Shown here one piece after another: positions 15,590-20,988 of a DNA stretch of 20,988 bases. Within the stretch, counting starts at the first letter, position 1, and every line of letters begins with the position of its first letter. The notes beneath the pieces are model-generated. The model was not told where the DNA came from. It saw only the letters and a program-made list of their open reading frames with translations, and made no database searches. The DNA comes from DAORHV01 sp964513925 (GTDB taxonomy: Bacteria > Patescibacteriota > Gracilibacteria > Peribacterales > Peribacteraceae), in the NCBI GenBank assembly GCA_964513925.1, contig CAZENR010000018.1, positions 1 to 20,988 of the forward strand. The letters are read 5' to 3'. The position numbers and the translations under genes were made by a program.

Positions 15590-15922
15590 TTAGATCTTGG
15601 CCTGCATTTCACCCAAAGCCTCGATAAACTTGGGCAGGTCTTCGATATCGAAGATGATCGTGGTCTTCTGGCCGCCGCGAGACTTCTCGGAAATCTTCAC
15701 GAACTTGCCATTGCTCGACTGCTTTAAGTCGATGTAGAACGTGCGCTGGCGAGCGCGGATAGTGACAGAATGCAATTCCTCGCCATAGCGGCCGCCGCCG
15801 TTACCGCCGCCGCCACCTTGGCGTGGAGGACGCTGTTGCGGAGCCGGCGCACCGAAATTGGCAGATGGTGCCAGCGGATCGTCGCTGCCCGGGTTTGCCA
15901 GGTCGGCCATAGGGTCGAACAT
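15590..15922 (-). CDS. PUR-domain single-stranded nucleic-acid-binding protein
   Basis: A 110-residue protein with one PUR repeat, the ssDNA/RNA-binding fold known from eukaryotic Pur-alpha and bacterial homologues such as Borrelia BpuR. Residues 1-45 are an acidic then Pro/Gln and Gly-rich tail (QQRPPRQGGGGGNGGG). The PUR repeat fills about residues 48-110: ELHSVTIRARQRTFYIDLKQ, then GKFVKISEKSRGGQKTTIIF, then DIEDLPKFIEALGEM. The open frame runs upstream to 16036, but the ATG at 15920-15922 gives the acidic start typical of short versions. No Shine-Dalgarno is seen. A promoter just past the metG stop may drive it separately. It may be an RNA or ssDNA regulator; targets are unknown. Confidence 0.78.
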   Translation of the reverse strand: MFDPMADLANPGSDDPLAPSANFGAPAPQQRPPRQGGGGGNGGGRYGEELHSVTIRARQRTFYIDLKQSSNGKFVKISEKSRGGQKTTIIFDIEDLPKFIEALGEMQAKI

Positions 15923-16026
15923 GATGAATGATGGAAAAAGATAAGCGCGCTCCCCTTCTCCTTCGGTCTCCAGCAAACATCCATTGTGGTGATGTGCCTT
16001 CGCCTGCAGATCTCGAGAGCAATAAC

Positions 16027-16032
16027 AGTATA
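16027..16032 (-). promoter_or_regulatory. extended -10 promoter for the PUR-domain gene
   Basis: Minus-strand TGA-TATACT is an extended -10 element lying just upstream of the metG stop, wholly in the intergenic or terminal metG bases. The start would be near 16020, leaving about 100 nt of leader before the ATG at 15922. I find no good -35. Confidence 0.45.
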
Positions 16033-16040
16033 TCACAGTT

Positions 16041-17594
16041 CTACTGCTTCGTCTCCACCGGCGCGAACAGAATGCTCGGCTCCCCCACCTGTCGCCAATC
16101 TATTGCGCCTCCCCACGACTGCATCTGCTTGGTGACGACAAATCCCCTATCCAACATCTTGTCGGCATACGGCACATGCAGCTGCCTGGCGATCTTCTGA
16201 GCCGTCTCGGGCGTGAACGGCAGCAGCATCAGCGATACGTGCCGCAGGATCTCCGCAAACTCGGAAAGCATCTGCGAGCGCTTGGCTGAGTCGTCTTTGA
16301 TCGTCCAAGGCTGCGTGGTCTGCATCAACTCATTCGCGCGCGCCACCAAGCCCATTGCACTCTGATCCAGCGCGGCGCTGTATTCCAGGTTGTCCATCTT
16401 CTCGATATACGAAGTCCAACATTGTTGCGTTGCATCGGCAAAGCCCAATGCGGATCCGGCTGGCAGCACGGACCCGTCGCCTTTTTTGAGCAGCACAAGA
16501 ACGCGATTCAGCAGGTTTCCAAGTTGGTTGCGCAGCTTGGCATCGTACAGCTCTCCAAAGCGCTTCCAGCTAAAGTCTCCGTCGCGACCCACGGGGATTT
16601 CGTGGCTCAGGTAAAAACGCAGCGCATCGACGCCGTACTTGGAGATGACATCGTCAGGCACCACAACGTTGCCAAGCGACTTGCTCATTTTCTCCCCTTC
16701 GCTGGTAAGAAAGCCGTGTATAAGCAGCCGATCGGGCACGCGGACATGGGCGTGCTTTAGCATCGCCGGCCAAATGAGTGCGTGAAAACGCGCAATGTCT
16801 TTGCCAATGACATGCGTAACCTGGGCATCGTCCCACCATTCACGGTTTTCATTTGGCGTAAGCAGGCCTAAGCCGGAAATGTAGTTGGTGAGCGCGTCGC
16901 ACCAGACGTACATCACTTGGCCCTCGTCGTCTGGAACCGGCACTCCCCAGCTCAAGCTGGACTTGGGGCGCGAGAACGATACGTCTTCCAGGCCCTGAGC
17001 AATGAGCGAGAGCGTTTCGTTTTCGCGAAACTGCGGCACGATGCGGTAACGCTCTCCTGCCCAATCTGCAGTGAGCAGGTTCTGCAAATCCTTGGCGTCT
17101 TTGCTCATGGTAAAAAACCAGTTCTCTTCTCTTACTTCTTCGGGTGCGCGCTTGTGGATGTCGCACATGCCGTCTACCAGTTCCTTCTTCGTAATAAAAC
17201 GTTCGCAACCGGTGCAATACAAGCCTACGTAGGTGCGCTTCTCCAGTTTCTCCGCTTTCTTCAAGCGCTTCCACAGCTCCACAACGGTCGGCCAGTGCGC
17301 TTGCTGATCGCTGGTACGAATGAACTTGTCGAACGAAATATGCAGCCGCTTGTACAAATCCTGGAACAACGGCACGTTGCGATCCACCAACTGCTTTGGC
17401 GTCAGCTTCTCCTTTTCCGCCGTCTGCTGGATTTTAATGCCGTGTTCGTCGGTACCGGTCTGGAACAAGACCTTGTCACCGCGCAAACGGAACCAGCGAG
17501 CAGTAACGTCTGCAAGCACCTTCTCCAGCACGTGCCCCATGTGAGGAGCTGCGTTGGGATAGTCGATAGCCGTGGTGACGTACTGGCGTTGCAT
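16041..17594 (-). CDS. metG: methionyl-tRNA synthetase
   Basis: Class I synthetase charging tRNA-Met. The signature is HMGH at residues 18-21 (HIGH with Met for Ile). A single zinc knuckle has Cys127, Cys130, Cys144 and His147 in the connective domain. DEGQVMYVWCDALTNYISGLG follows, and the GEKMSKSLGN loop has Lys302. The anticodon-binding helical domain has LGNLLNRVLVLL and TTQPWTIKDD. The length of 517 residues fits forms without the C-terminal EMAP/Trbp111 tRNA-binding domain. The ATG is 10 nt downstream of the T run of a terminator, and codons 3-21 are duplicated 183 nt upstream, described separately. The PUR-domain gene lies downstream. Confidence 0.95.
   Translation of the reverse strand: MQRQYVTTAIDYPNAAPHMGHVLEKVLADVTARWFRLRGDKVLFQTGTDEHGIKIQQTAEKEKLTPKQLVDRNVPLFQDLYKRLHISFDKFIRTSDQQAHWPTVVELWKRLKKAEKLEKRTYVGLYCTGCERFITKKELVDGMCDIHKRAPEEVREENWFFTMSKDAKDLQNLLTADWAGERYRIVPQFRENETLSLIAQGLEDVSFSRPKSSLSWGVPVPDDEGQVMYVWCDALTNYISGLGLLTPNENREWWDDAQVTHVIGKDIARFHALIWPAMLKHAHVRVPDRLLIHGFLTSEGEKMSKSLGNVVVPDDVISKYGVDALRFYLSHEIPVGRDGDFSWKRFGELYDAKLRNQLGNLLNRVLVLLKKGDGSVLPAGSALGFADATQQCWTSYIEKMDNLEYSAALDQSAMGLVARANELMQTTQPWTIKDDSAKRSQMLSEFAEILRHVSLMLLPFTPETAQKIARQLHVPYADKMLDRGFVVTKQMQSWGGAIDWRQVGEPSILFAPVETKQ
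17532..17588 (-). repeat. direct repeat copy A (metG codons 3-21)
   Basis: 57 nt inside metG, repeated at 17715-17771 with an offset of exactly 183 nt (61 codons, same frame). The copies differ at six positions, all third codon bases; five are silent and one changes Met19 to Ile. Confidence 0.9.
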
Positions 17595-17600
17595 ATTCTG

Positions 17601-17780
17601 TTATAAAAAAATCGCGTAGCGCGGGTCTCGCGGGTTCCCGCGCTTAAGCGACACCTCGAAGGGAAAGAGAGTCCGCGAGAGGAAACCGACAAGGTTTCCT
17701 TTCGCGAATGGCATATGCCCAATGTGAGGAGCTGCGTTAGGATAATCGATGGCGGTGGTGACGTACTGGCGCTTGGACAC
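17601..17780 (-). CDS. metG leader ORF carrying a partial copy of the MetRS N-terminus
   Basis: A 59-codon reading frame (GTG 17778-17780, TAA 17601-17603) ending 6 nt before the metG ATG. Residues 4-22 repeat the MetRS start (RQYVTTAIDYPNAAPHIGH), with the canonical HIGH that metG itself lacks. The remaining ~37 codons have no MetRS similarity and run through two large RNA hairpins, the second a terminator. A TTG at 17784-17786 could extend the start by two codons. The silent nature of the differences argues that this segment has been translated under selection. It may be a regulatory leader peptide, or what is left of a second metG copy after deletion. The product would be too short for aminoacylation. 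Confidence 0.5.
   Translation of the reverse strand: MSKRQYVTTAIDYPNAAPHIGHMPFAKGNLVGFLSRTLFPFEVSLKRGNPRDPRYAIFL
17605..17651 (-). terminator. intrinsic terminator in the metG leader (candidate attenuator)
   Basis: On the minus strand TCGC-TTA-AGCGCGGG, an 11-nt loop, then CCCGCGCT-AC-GCGA forms 12 pairs with one internal loop, followed at once by seven T. The T run ends 10 nt before the metG ATG, so termination here would block metG. The loop (17626-17633) is perfectly complementary over 8 nt to 17673-17680 in the upstream hairpin, and CGCGG-GAAC-CCGCG offers a competing fold. Confidence 0.75.
17672..17708 (-). promoter_or_regulatory. long hairpin in the metG leader
   Basis: Minus-strand CGCGA-A-AGGAAACC, loop TTGTC, GGTTTCCT-C-TCGCG: 13 pairs with one A/C mismatch, extendable by two more pairs. 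Its 3' arm can instead pair with the loop of the downstream terminator. Confidence 0.65.
17715..17771 (-). repeat. direct repeat copy B (metG 5' end duplicate in leader)
   Basis: Partner of 17532-17588, about 90% identical, located in the leader ORF. Similarity stops sharply at both ends: codon 2 differs on one side, and on the other the sequence diverges after the second His of the HIGH motif. Confidence 0.9.
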
Positions 17781-17787
17781 GACCAAG

Positions 17788-17796
17788 AGCCTAGCA
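17788..17796 (-). promoter_or_regulatory. possible extended -10 for the metG leader
   Basis: Minus-strand TGC-TAGGCT ends 7 nt before the GTG of the leader ORF, the same spacing as other near-leaderless promoters in the window. The hexamer is only a partial match and no -35 is clear. Alternatively metG is read through from the pilin-like operon that ends at 17826. Confidence 0.3.
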
Positions 17797-17825
17797 CACG
17801 CCCACAGAAACGCCTACAAATCGCC

Positions 17826-18185
17826 TTAAGACGATGCCACCGAGTAGATCAGCTGCTGTACGTACAAGATGATGCCTCCGGCGAGAATGGCGGCAACCAA
17901 GCCGACTGCAGACCATATCATTGCCTTCTTGCCTGCGTCTTTGCCTTCGCCGCCCTGCGAAGTAGTCATGCGAATGGCTCCGTAGAGGAAGGTGATCACC
18001 GCTAGCGAAGTAATGGTGGCGGTAATGCCTATTGTAATATTGGTGGCAATGGTCTGCACCGCATCGGTGCCGGAACCGCAGTGCAGGAATCCCGCACAGC
18101 TCCAACCATATTGGGTAATGCTGACTGCAAGCGCTTTGGCTGGCAGCAGGAGAACGCCGAGAATGATGGGGAGTGAGCGCTTCAT
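17826..18185 (-). CDS. TrbC/VirB2-like pilin-type membrane protein
   Basis: A 119-residue exported protein. The signal peptide ends near residue 20 (LPAKALA). The short external segment has Cys30 and Cys36 (C-x5-C). Two membrane helices lie at about 46-68 and 88-108, joined by a charged loop TSQGGEGKDAGKKAMIWSA. This is the two-helix architecture of TrbC/VirB2 pilins. Its ATG overlaps the stop of the upstream gene as ATGA, so the two are translationally coupled. It is the last of three related genes. Function is inferred from topology and from a VirB4 ATPase encoded 6 kb away; direct assembly into a pilus is not shown. Confidence 0.75.
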   Translation of the reverse strand: MKRSLPIILGVLLLPAKALAVSITQYGWSCAGFLHCGSGTDAVQTIATNITIGITATITSLAVITFLYGAIRMTTSQGGEGKDAGKKAMIWSAVGLVAAILAGGIILYVQQLIYSVASS

Positions 18186-18763
18186 AGCGTGGCGATGGCA
18201 TTGGTAATGACCTGAGCGATGTTGATGATGATCGCGCCAACTGCTGCCCAAATAAGACCCGTGCGCCCTTTTTCCATTTCATCGGACTTGCCGCGCGCAA
18301 CAACCATCCGCATGCCGCAGAAAATGGTAACGGCGATAAGTCCCACACGGAACAGGTCGAACACCGAACCGATTGCGGTATTCACAACCGCCACCACAAG
18401 CTCGCCGCCGCCTACGCTGTTGGCTTCCTGGCTTACGAAGCCGACCAGGACCGATGCAAATTTCCCGATGAATACGCCGATCAGTGCCCACGTAATAGTC
18501 TGCTTGCCCTTGCTTACCCACTCATCCTGGAAACCGGAGAGCATCATCATGGCTCCACCGATCATGACGAAGAGCGCACCCAAGATATACGCATACACAT
18601 CGAAGCGGATGAGCAGTTGGGTCATTACTCCGGTCACGTGCTCGGCAAAGCCCGGCTGGCAACCCGGCAAATTTCCGCAGTAAATCCACGGCAAGTCGGC
18701 ATGCGCCGCCGCCGGAAGCAGGAAGAGTGCAAGGGCCGTAAGTGAAAAGCTAAAGCGTCGCAT
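18182..18763 (-). CDS. tandem double TrbC/VirB2-like membrane protein
   Basis: A 193-residue protein with a signal peptide (LFLLPAAAHA, cleaved near 22) and a Cys29-x5-Cys35 pair. It has four membrane helices that read as two successive TrbC-like units. Unit 1 has a hairpin loop SGFQDEWVSKGKQTITWALIG. Unit 2 has ARGKSDEMEKGRTGLIWAAVG. Both loops share an acidic pair, a KG-(K/R) turn and a W-A-x-(I/V)-G helix start, so this looks like an internal duplication. It starts within the upstream stop (TAATG, one base shared) and its TGA overlaps the next ATG. It probably belongs to the same envelope complex as its neighbours. The alternative, an unrelated four-helix membrane protein, is less likely given the repeated motif. 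Confidence 0.72.
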   Translation of the reverse strand: MRRFSFSLTALALFLLPAAAHADLPWIYCGNLPGCQPGFAEHVTGVMTQLLIRFDVYAYILGALFVMIGGAMMMLSGFQDEWVSKGKQTITWALIGVFIGKFASVLVGFVSQEANSVGGGELVVAVVNTAIGSVFDLFRVGLIAVTIFCGMRMVVARGKSDEMEKGRTGLIWAAVGAIIINIAQVITNAIATL

Positions 18764-19212
18764 TATGCCGCCGAGAAACCTGCTGGGTTGATAAAGGCAA
18801 GAATGACTCCCACAAGCAAGAGCACCAGAAGCCCGATGGTCGACCACATGAAGCGCTCCTTACCGGAGTCGCGGTCGCCAAGCATGATTTGGAATCCGGC
18901 AACCGTTCCGTTGAGCACTGCAATGCCAATGGACACTCCAAATATCCAGCCCCAAATACCGGGGTTCCCGGCGCCATTTCCATTGATGTAGGTATAAAAT
19001 GCACCCATATGCCCCGTGCTTGTCGCGGCAATAGAACATAATCCGCCTGGAAGTGGCTCCAGAAGACAAATATCACGATCATCGATATCTCCCCCGCAGC
19101 TTGGGCAGTATTTCGCGTCTACAGCAGGCACTGCAAGCACAAAGGCCAACACGCAAGCTACGACTGCCGTTCCAAGCAGGCAAACCGCCCTCTGTGACAG
19201 TGTGATCGACAT
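18763..19212 (-). CDS. cysteine-rich TrbC/VirB2-like membrane protein, first gene of the pilin-like operon
   Basis: A 149-residue exported protein. The signal peptide is long (to about residue 33, AVPAVDA). The external segment has four Cys (36, 39, 49, 59), including a CPSC pair. Two helices follow (about 90-112 and 124-143), with the loop MLGDRDSGKERFMWSTIG resembling those of the two downstream genes. The ATG at 19210-19212 was chosen over the upstream TTG at 19230 because a strong promoter lies between 19221 and 19249. Its product is probably a pilin-like subunit, with disulfides forming outside the membrane. Confidence 0.72.
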   Translation of the reverse strand: MSITLSQRAVCLLGTAVVACVLAFVLAVPAVDAKYCPSCGGDIDDRDICLLEPLPGGLCSIAATSTGHMGAFYTYINGNGAGNPGIWGWIFGVSIGIAVLNGTVAGFQIMLGDRDSGKERFMWSTIGLLVLLLVGVILAFINPAGFSAA

Positions 19213-19220
19213 ATCATCCC

Positions 19221-19249
19221 AGTATACCAAAAAACGGGTTTTTACGCAA
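19221..19249 (-). promoter_or_regulatory. promoter of the three-gene pilin-like operon
   Basis: Minus-strand TTGCGT (19244-19249), exact 17-nt spacer, TATACT (19221-19226). The ATG follows the -10 by 8 nt, so the mRNA would be leaderless or nearly so; no Shine-Dalgarno is present. Confidence 0.65.
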
Positions 19250-19266
19250 CAGTCTGCGGCAGAAGA

Positions 19267-20598
19267 TCAGGTGAGCAGCAGCGTTCCCAGTCCCAAATAC
19301 ACGAAGAACCCGCAAATGTCGGTGCAGGTGGTAACGAACACCGAACTTGCGGTAGCAGGGTCGATATTGCAACGCTTCAGAATAAGCGGAATCAGCGTGC
19401 CGAAGAATCCCGCAACGAACATGTTGCAGATCATGGCAAAGCACAGCACGGCGCCAAGGAGTGGCGGTGCGCGGAATGCAACAGCGGTACCTGCGGCAAT
19501 AATGCCGGTGATAATGCCGTTCATCATGCCCGCCATGGCCTCGCGGGTAATGACTTTCTTGGCCCTGCCGCGATCCAGCTCGCCAAGGGCAAGTCCACGC
19601 ACGGCAACGGCCAGCGACTGCGTTGCGGCATTTCCTCCCATGCCAGCGACGATGGGCATGTATACGGCAAGCAATGCCATCTTCTCAATCGTCCCCTGGA
19701 ACAGGCCCACTACGGACGCAGCCAGGAACGCTGTGGCCAAGTTGATGATGAGCCAGTTGTAGCGGCGTTTCACCTTGGACACCGCCGGGTCCAGCGCGTG
19801 CTCCTCCACGTCCACACCGGCGAAGCGGTAAATGTCTTCGGTAGCTTCGGCCTGGGCCACCTTGAGCAAGTCGCGCAGGTGAATAACGCCCAGAGGCAAG
19901 TCTTGGTCGTCTACCACGCACAGCACTTCGGAACGCATGCGAGACATCTTCTGCATCACGCGCTCGCGGTCGGTGCGGTGCGACACCGTCGGCAGCGACT
20001 GGGCCAAATCCTCCACGGTGGATGTGGGAGACAAGAACAAGAGGTTGCGGTGCGGAATAACACCCATGGCGCGGCCGGCTTCGTCCACCTCCAGCACGAC
20101 TGGAATTTGCTTCTGCAAATCCACATGCCGCTGAATCTTGTCCATGACCTCCTTCTGCGTGAACGTCGGTTTGGTGAGAATGAAGTTCAAGTCCATAAGA
20201 CCTCCTGCCGTCTCGGAACCGAACTTCAGCAGCTTCTCTATCTTCGTCTTCTTCTCGTCTTTCATCTTGCTCAAAATTAGCGCCCGACGGCTGGCAGTGA
20301 GATACTGCAGAATGTCGGTCGCATCGTCTTCATCATTAAAATGCAAAAACCGCGCGATCATGTCGTCCGCCAAGCGCGGGAAGATCTGCTTCTTGCTCAT
20401 ATCGGACACCACCATGGCCACCTCCGCCTGCTTTTCCGGCGGCAGGATGGCAAACGTCTTTCGTCGGCCTCGCGGCAAGCCGTCAATAACCTGGGCGATT
20501 ACGTGAAAATCCTGGTGCGACAGCAATTGTCGCAGCTCCTTTTCCTGCTTGTTCTTGAGGAACAAGTCTGCCTTCAGGATGAGCTTTTCCTTATTCAT
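19267..20598 (-). CDS. mgtE: MgtE-family magnesium transporter
   Basis: Magnesium channel/transporter of the inner membrane, 443 residues, normal for the family. The N-terminal superhelical domain (about 1-130) contains IFPRLADDMIARFLHFNDEDDATDIL. KLLKFGSETAGGLM opens the linker to a CBS pair (about 140-265) with IPVVLEVDEAGRAMGVI and SEVLCVVDDQDLPLGVIHLRDLL. The C-terminal domain has about five helices with the signatures PIVAGMGGNAATQSLAVAVR and DPATASSVFVTTCTDICGFF. The CBS and N domains normally sense cytoplasmic magnesium and close the pore. The gene stops at TGA. No magnesium riboswitch is visible in the short upstream gap. A TATACC hexamer about 20 nt upstream (20619-20624, minus) may be its -10, inside a CCAGG/CCTGG inverted repeat. 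Confidence 0.95.
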   Translation of the reverse strand: MNKEKLILKADLFLKNKQEKELRQLLSHQDFHVIAQVIDGLPRGRRKTFAILPPEKQAEVAMVVSDMSKKQIFPRLADDMIARFLHFNDEDDATDILQYLTASRRALILSKMKDEKKTKIEKLLKFGSETAGGLMDLNFILTKPTFTQKEVMDKIQRHVDLQKQIPVVLEVDEAGRAMGVIPHRNLLFLSPTSTVEDLAQSLPTVSHRTDRERVMQKMSRMRSEVLCVVDDQDLPLGVIHLRDLLKVAQAEATEDIYRFAGVDVEEHALDPAVSKVKRRYNWLIINLATAFLAASVVGLFQGTIEKMALLAVYMPIVAGMGGNAATQSLAVAVRGLALGELDRGRAKKVITREAMAGMMNGIITGIIAAGTAVAFRAPPLLGAVLCFAMICNMFVAGFFGTLIPLILKRCNIDPATASSVFVTTCTDICGFFVYLGLGTLLLT

Positions 20599-20698
20599 GG
20601 GGGGCAGGAGTTTGGCCAGGTATACCCCTGGACGGAGAAAAAAGGAAGGGTGAAATTTTTGTCATCGACAGAACTTTCATGCGGCAATGCGAGTTGTG

Positions 20699-20704
20699 TA
20701 CAAT
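20699..20704 (+). promoter_or_regulatory. -10 element for tRNA-Gly(CCC)
   Basis: TACAAT 10 nt upstream of the tRNA 5' end, within GTTGTGTACAAT. The -35 is weak. The second tRNA has a very similar GTTGTGTAGCAT element. Confidence 0.4.
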
Positions 20705-20713
20705 TTGGCGCAC

Positions 20714-20787
20714 GCGGGATTCGTACAATGGTAGTACGCAAGCTTCCCAAGCTTGAGACGCGAGTTCGATTCTCGTATCCCGCTCCA
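20714..20787 (+). tRNA. tRNA-Gly (anticodon CCC), CCA encoded
   Basis: Full cloverleaf: acceptor GCGGGAT pairs with ATCCCGC, D arm GTAC/GTAC, anticodon stem CAAGC/GCTTG with loop TTCCCAA (anticodon CCC, reads GGG), variable loop of 4 nt, T loop TTCGATT with stem GCGAG/CTCGT (one G-T pair). Discriminator T, then CCA is encoded. Confidence 0.96.
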
Positions 20788-20815
20788 CAGTAGTACTGCA
20801 CACATATTTCACGTC

Positions 20816-20844
20816 TTGCCAGAGCGTTTCGCGTTGTGTAGCAT
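20816..20844 (+). promoter_or_regulatory. promoter for tRNA-Gly(GCC)
   Basis: TTGCCA (20816-20821), 17 nt, TAGCAT (20839-20844). The predicted start is about 15 nt before the tRNA. The -35 and the region after the -10 form an inverted repeat CTTGCCA (20815-20821) / TGGCAAG (20845-20851). Confidence 0.5.
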
Positions 20845-20865
20845 TGGCAAGCTCTTTTGATCTCT

Positions 20866-20939
20866 GCGGGTATCGTACAATGGTAGTACGGCGCCTTGCC
20901 ATGGCGCAGATACGGGTTCGATTCCCGTTACCCGCTCCA
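20866..20939 (+). tRNA. tRNA-Gly (anticodon GCC), CCA encoded
   Basis: Cloverleaf: acceptor GCGGGTA/TACCCGC, D arm GTAC/GTAC, anticodon stem GCGCC/GGCGC with loop TTGCCAT (anticodon GCC, reads GGC/GGT), 4-nt variable loop, T arm ACGGG/CCCGT with loop TTCGATT. CCA is encoded. The D arm is identical to the neighbour's, consistent with an old duplication. Confidence 0.96.
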
Positions 20940-20988
20940 AAGTTGAAAGATAAAAAAATATTAATCATGTAGAGTATACGTATGAGGA

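Noticed and set aside
17601..17786. T-box riboswitch before metG
   Set aside because: The leader has a terminator but no AGGGTGGNACCGCG-like T-box sequence and no recognisable specifier stem.
20714..20939. UGA recoded as glycine (suggested by two tRNA-Gly genes in a CPR-like genome)
   Set aside because: Anticodons are CCC and GCC, not UCA, and genes here end normally at TGA.
20591..20968. Minus-strand open frame across both tRNA genes
   Set aside because: It is the reverse complement of two tRNAs, a well-known source of false proteins.
1..20988. CRISPR arrays, insertion sequences, integrases or rRNA genes
   Set aside because: No regularly spaced repeats, transposase or recombinase motifs, or rRNA-like sequence were seen.

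Overview
The window looks like a chromosomal segment from a small-genome bacterium of the Candidate Phyla Radiation (Patescibacteria). The evidence is compact gene packing, very few Shine-Dalgarno sites, a VirB4 ATPase with several TrbC/VirB2-like membrane proteins but no conjugation genes, and housekeeping genes mixed with envelope genes. The moderate-to-high GC would suit a Peribacteria-like lineage, but that placement is inference. UGA is used as an ordinary stop (for example at the ends of the mgtE-like and double-pilin genes), so there is no sign of the UGA=Gly code of Gracilibacteria.

Layout. 1-4742 (+): an envelope run of an alpha/beta-hydrolase tail, a membrane-anchored MurF-type ligase, a DegT-type aminotransferase, a FemAB-type peptidyltransferase and a small one-helix membrane protein. 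4806-7957 (-): arginyl-tRNA synthetase followed by a lipoprotein with two SH3 domains and a degenerate deacetylase domain. 7958-8213: AT-rich divergent intergenic region with a cluster of DnaA-box-like sites, a candidate replication origin. 8214-11860 (+): a lipoprotein/coiled-coil/Gly-Ser/VirB2-like fusion and a VirB4 ATPase, each behind a promoter that almost touches its start codon. 11862-13264 (-): rbfA then an nrnA-type DHH phosphoesterase. 13349-15476 (+): fmt then a calcium-repeat/SLH surface protein, ended by a strong bidirectional terminator. 15590-19212 (-): from upstream to downstream, three overlapping TrbC-like genes, an unusual metG leader, metG, and a PUR-domain nucleic-acid-binding protein. 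19267-20598 (-): MgtE magnesium transporter. 20714-20939 (+): two tRNA-Gly genes (CCC and GCC).

How the genes fit together. Three themes recur: wall building and surface anchoring (MurF, FemAB, DegT, SH3 lipoprotein, SLH protein), translation (argS, metG, fmt, rbfA, nrnA, tRNAs), and a minimal type-IV-secretion-like envelope machine (VirB4 plus four VirB2/TrbC-like proteins) split over two loci.

Most unusual features. (1) metG is preceded by a partial copy of its own 5' coding end (19 codons). The copies differ at six sites, all third codon positions and five of them silent. The copy lies in a 59-codon leader ORF that runs through two large hairpins; the second is a textbook intrinsic terminator ending 10 nt before the metG start. 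This looks like an undescribed autoregulatory attenuator or a constrained gene-fragment duplication. (2) The VirB2-like family includes a tandem double-pilin and a lipoprotein fusion. (3) Several promoters predict leaderless mRNAs.
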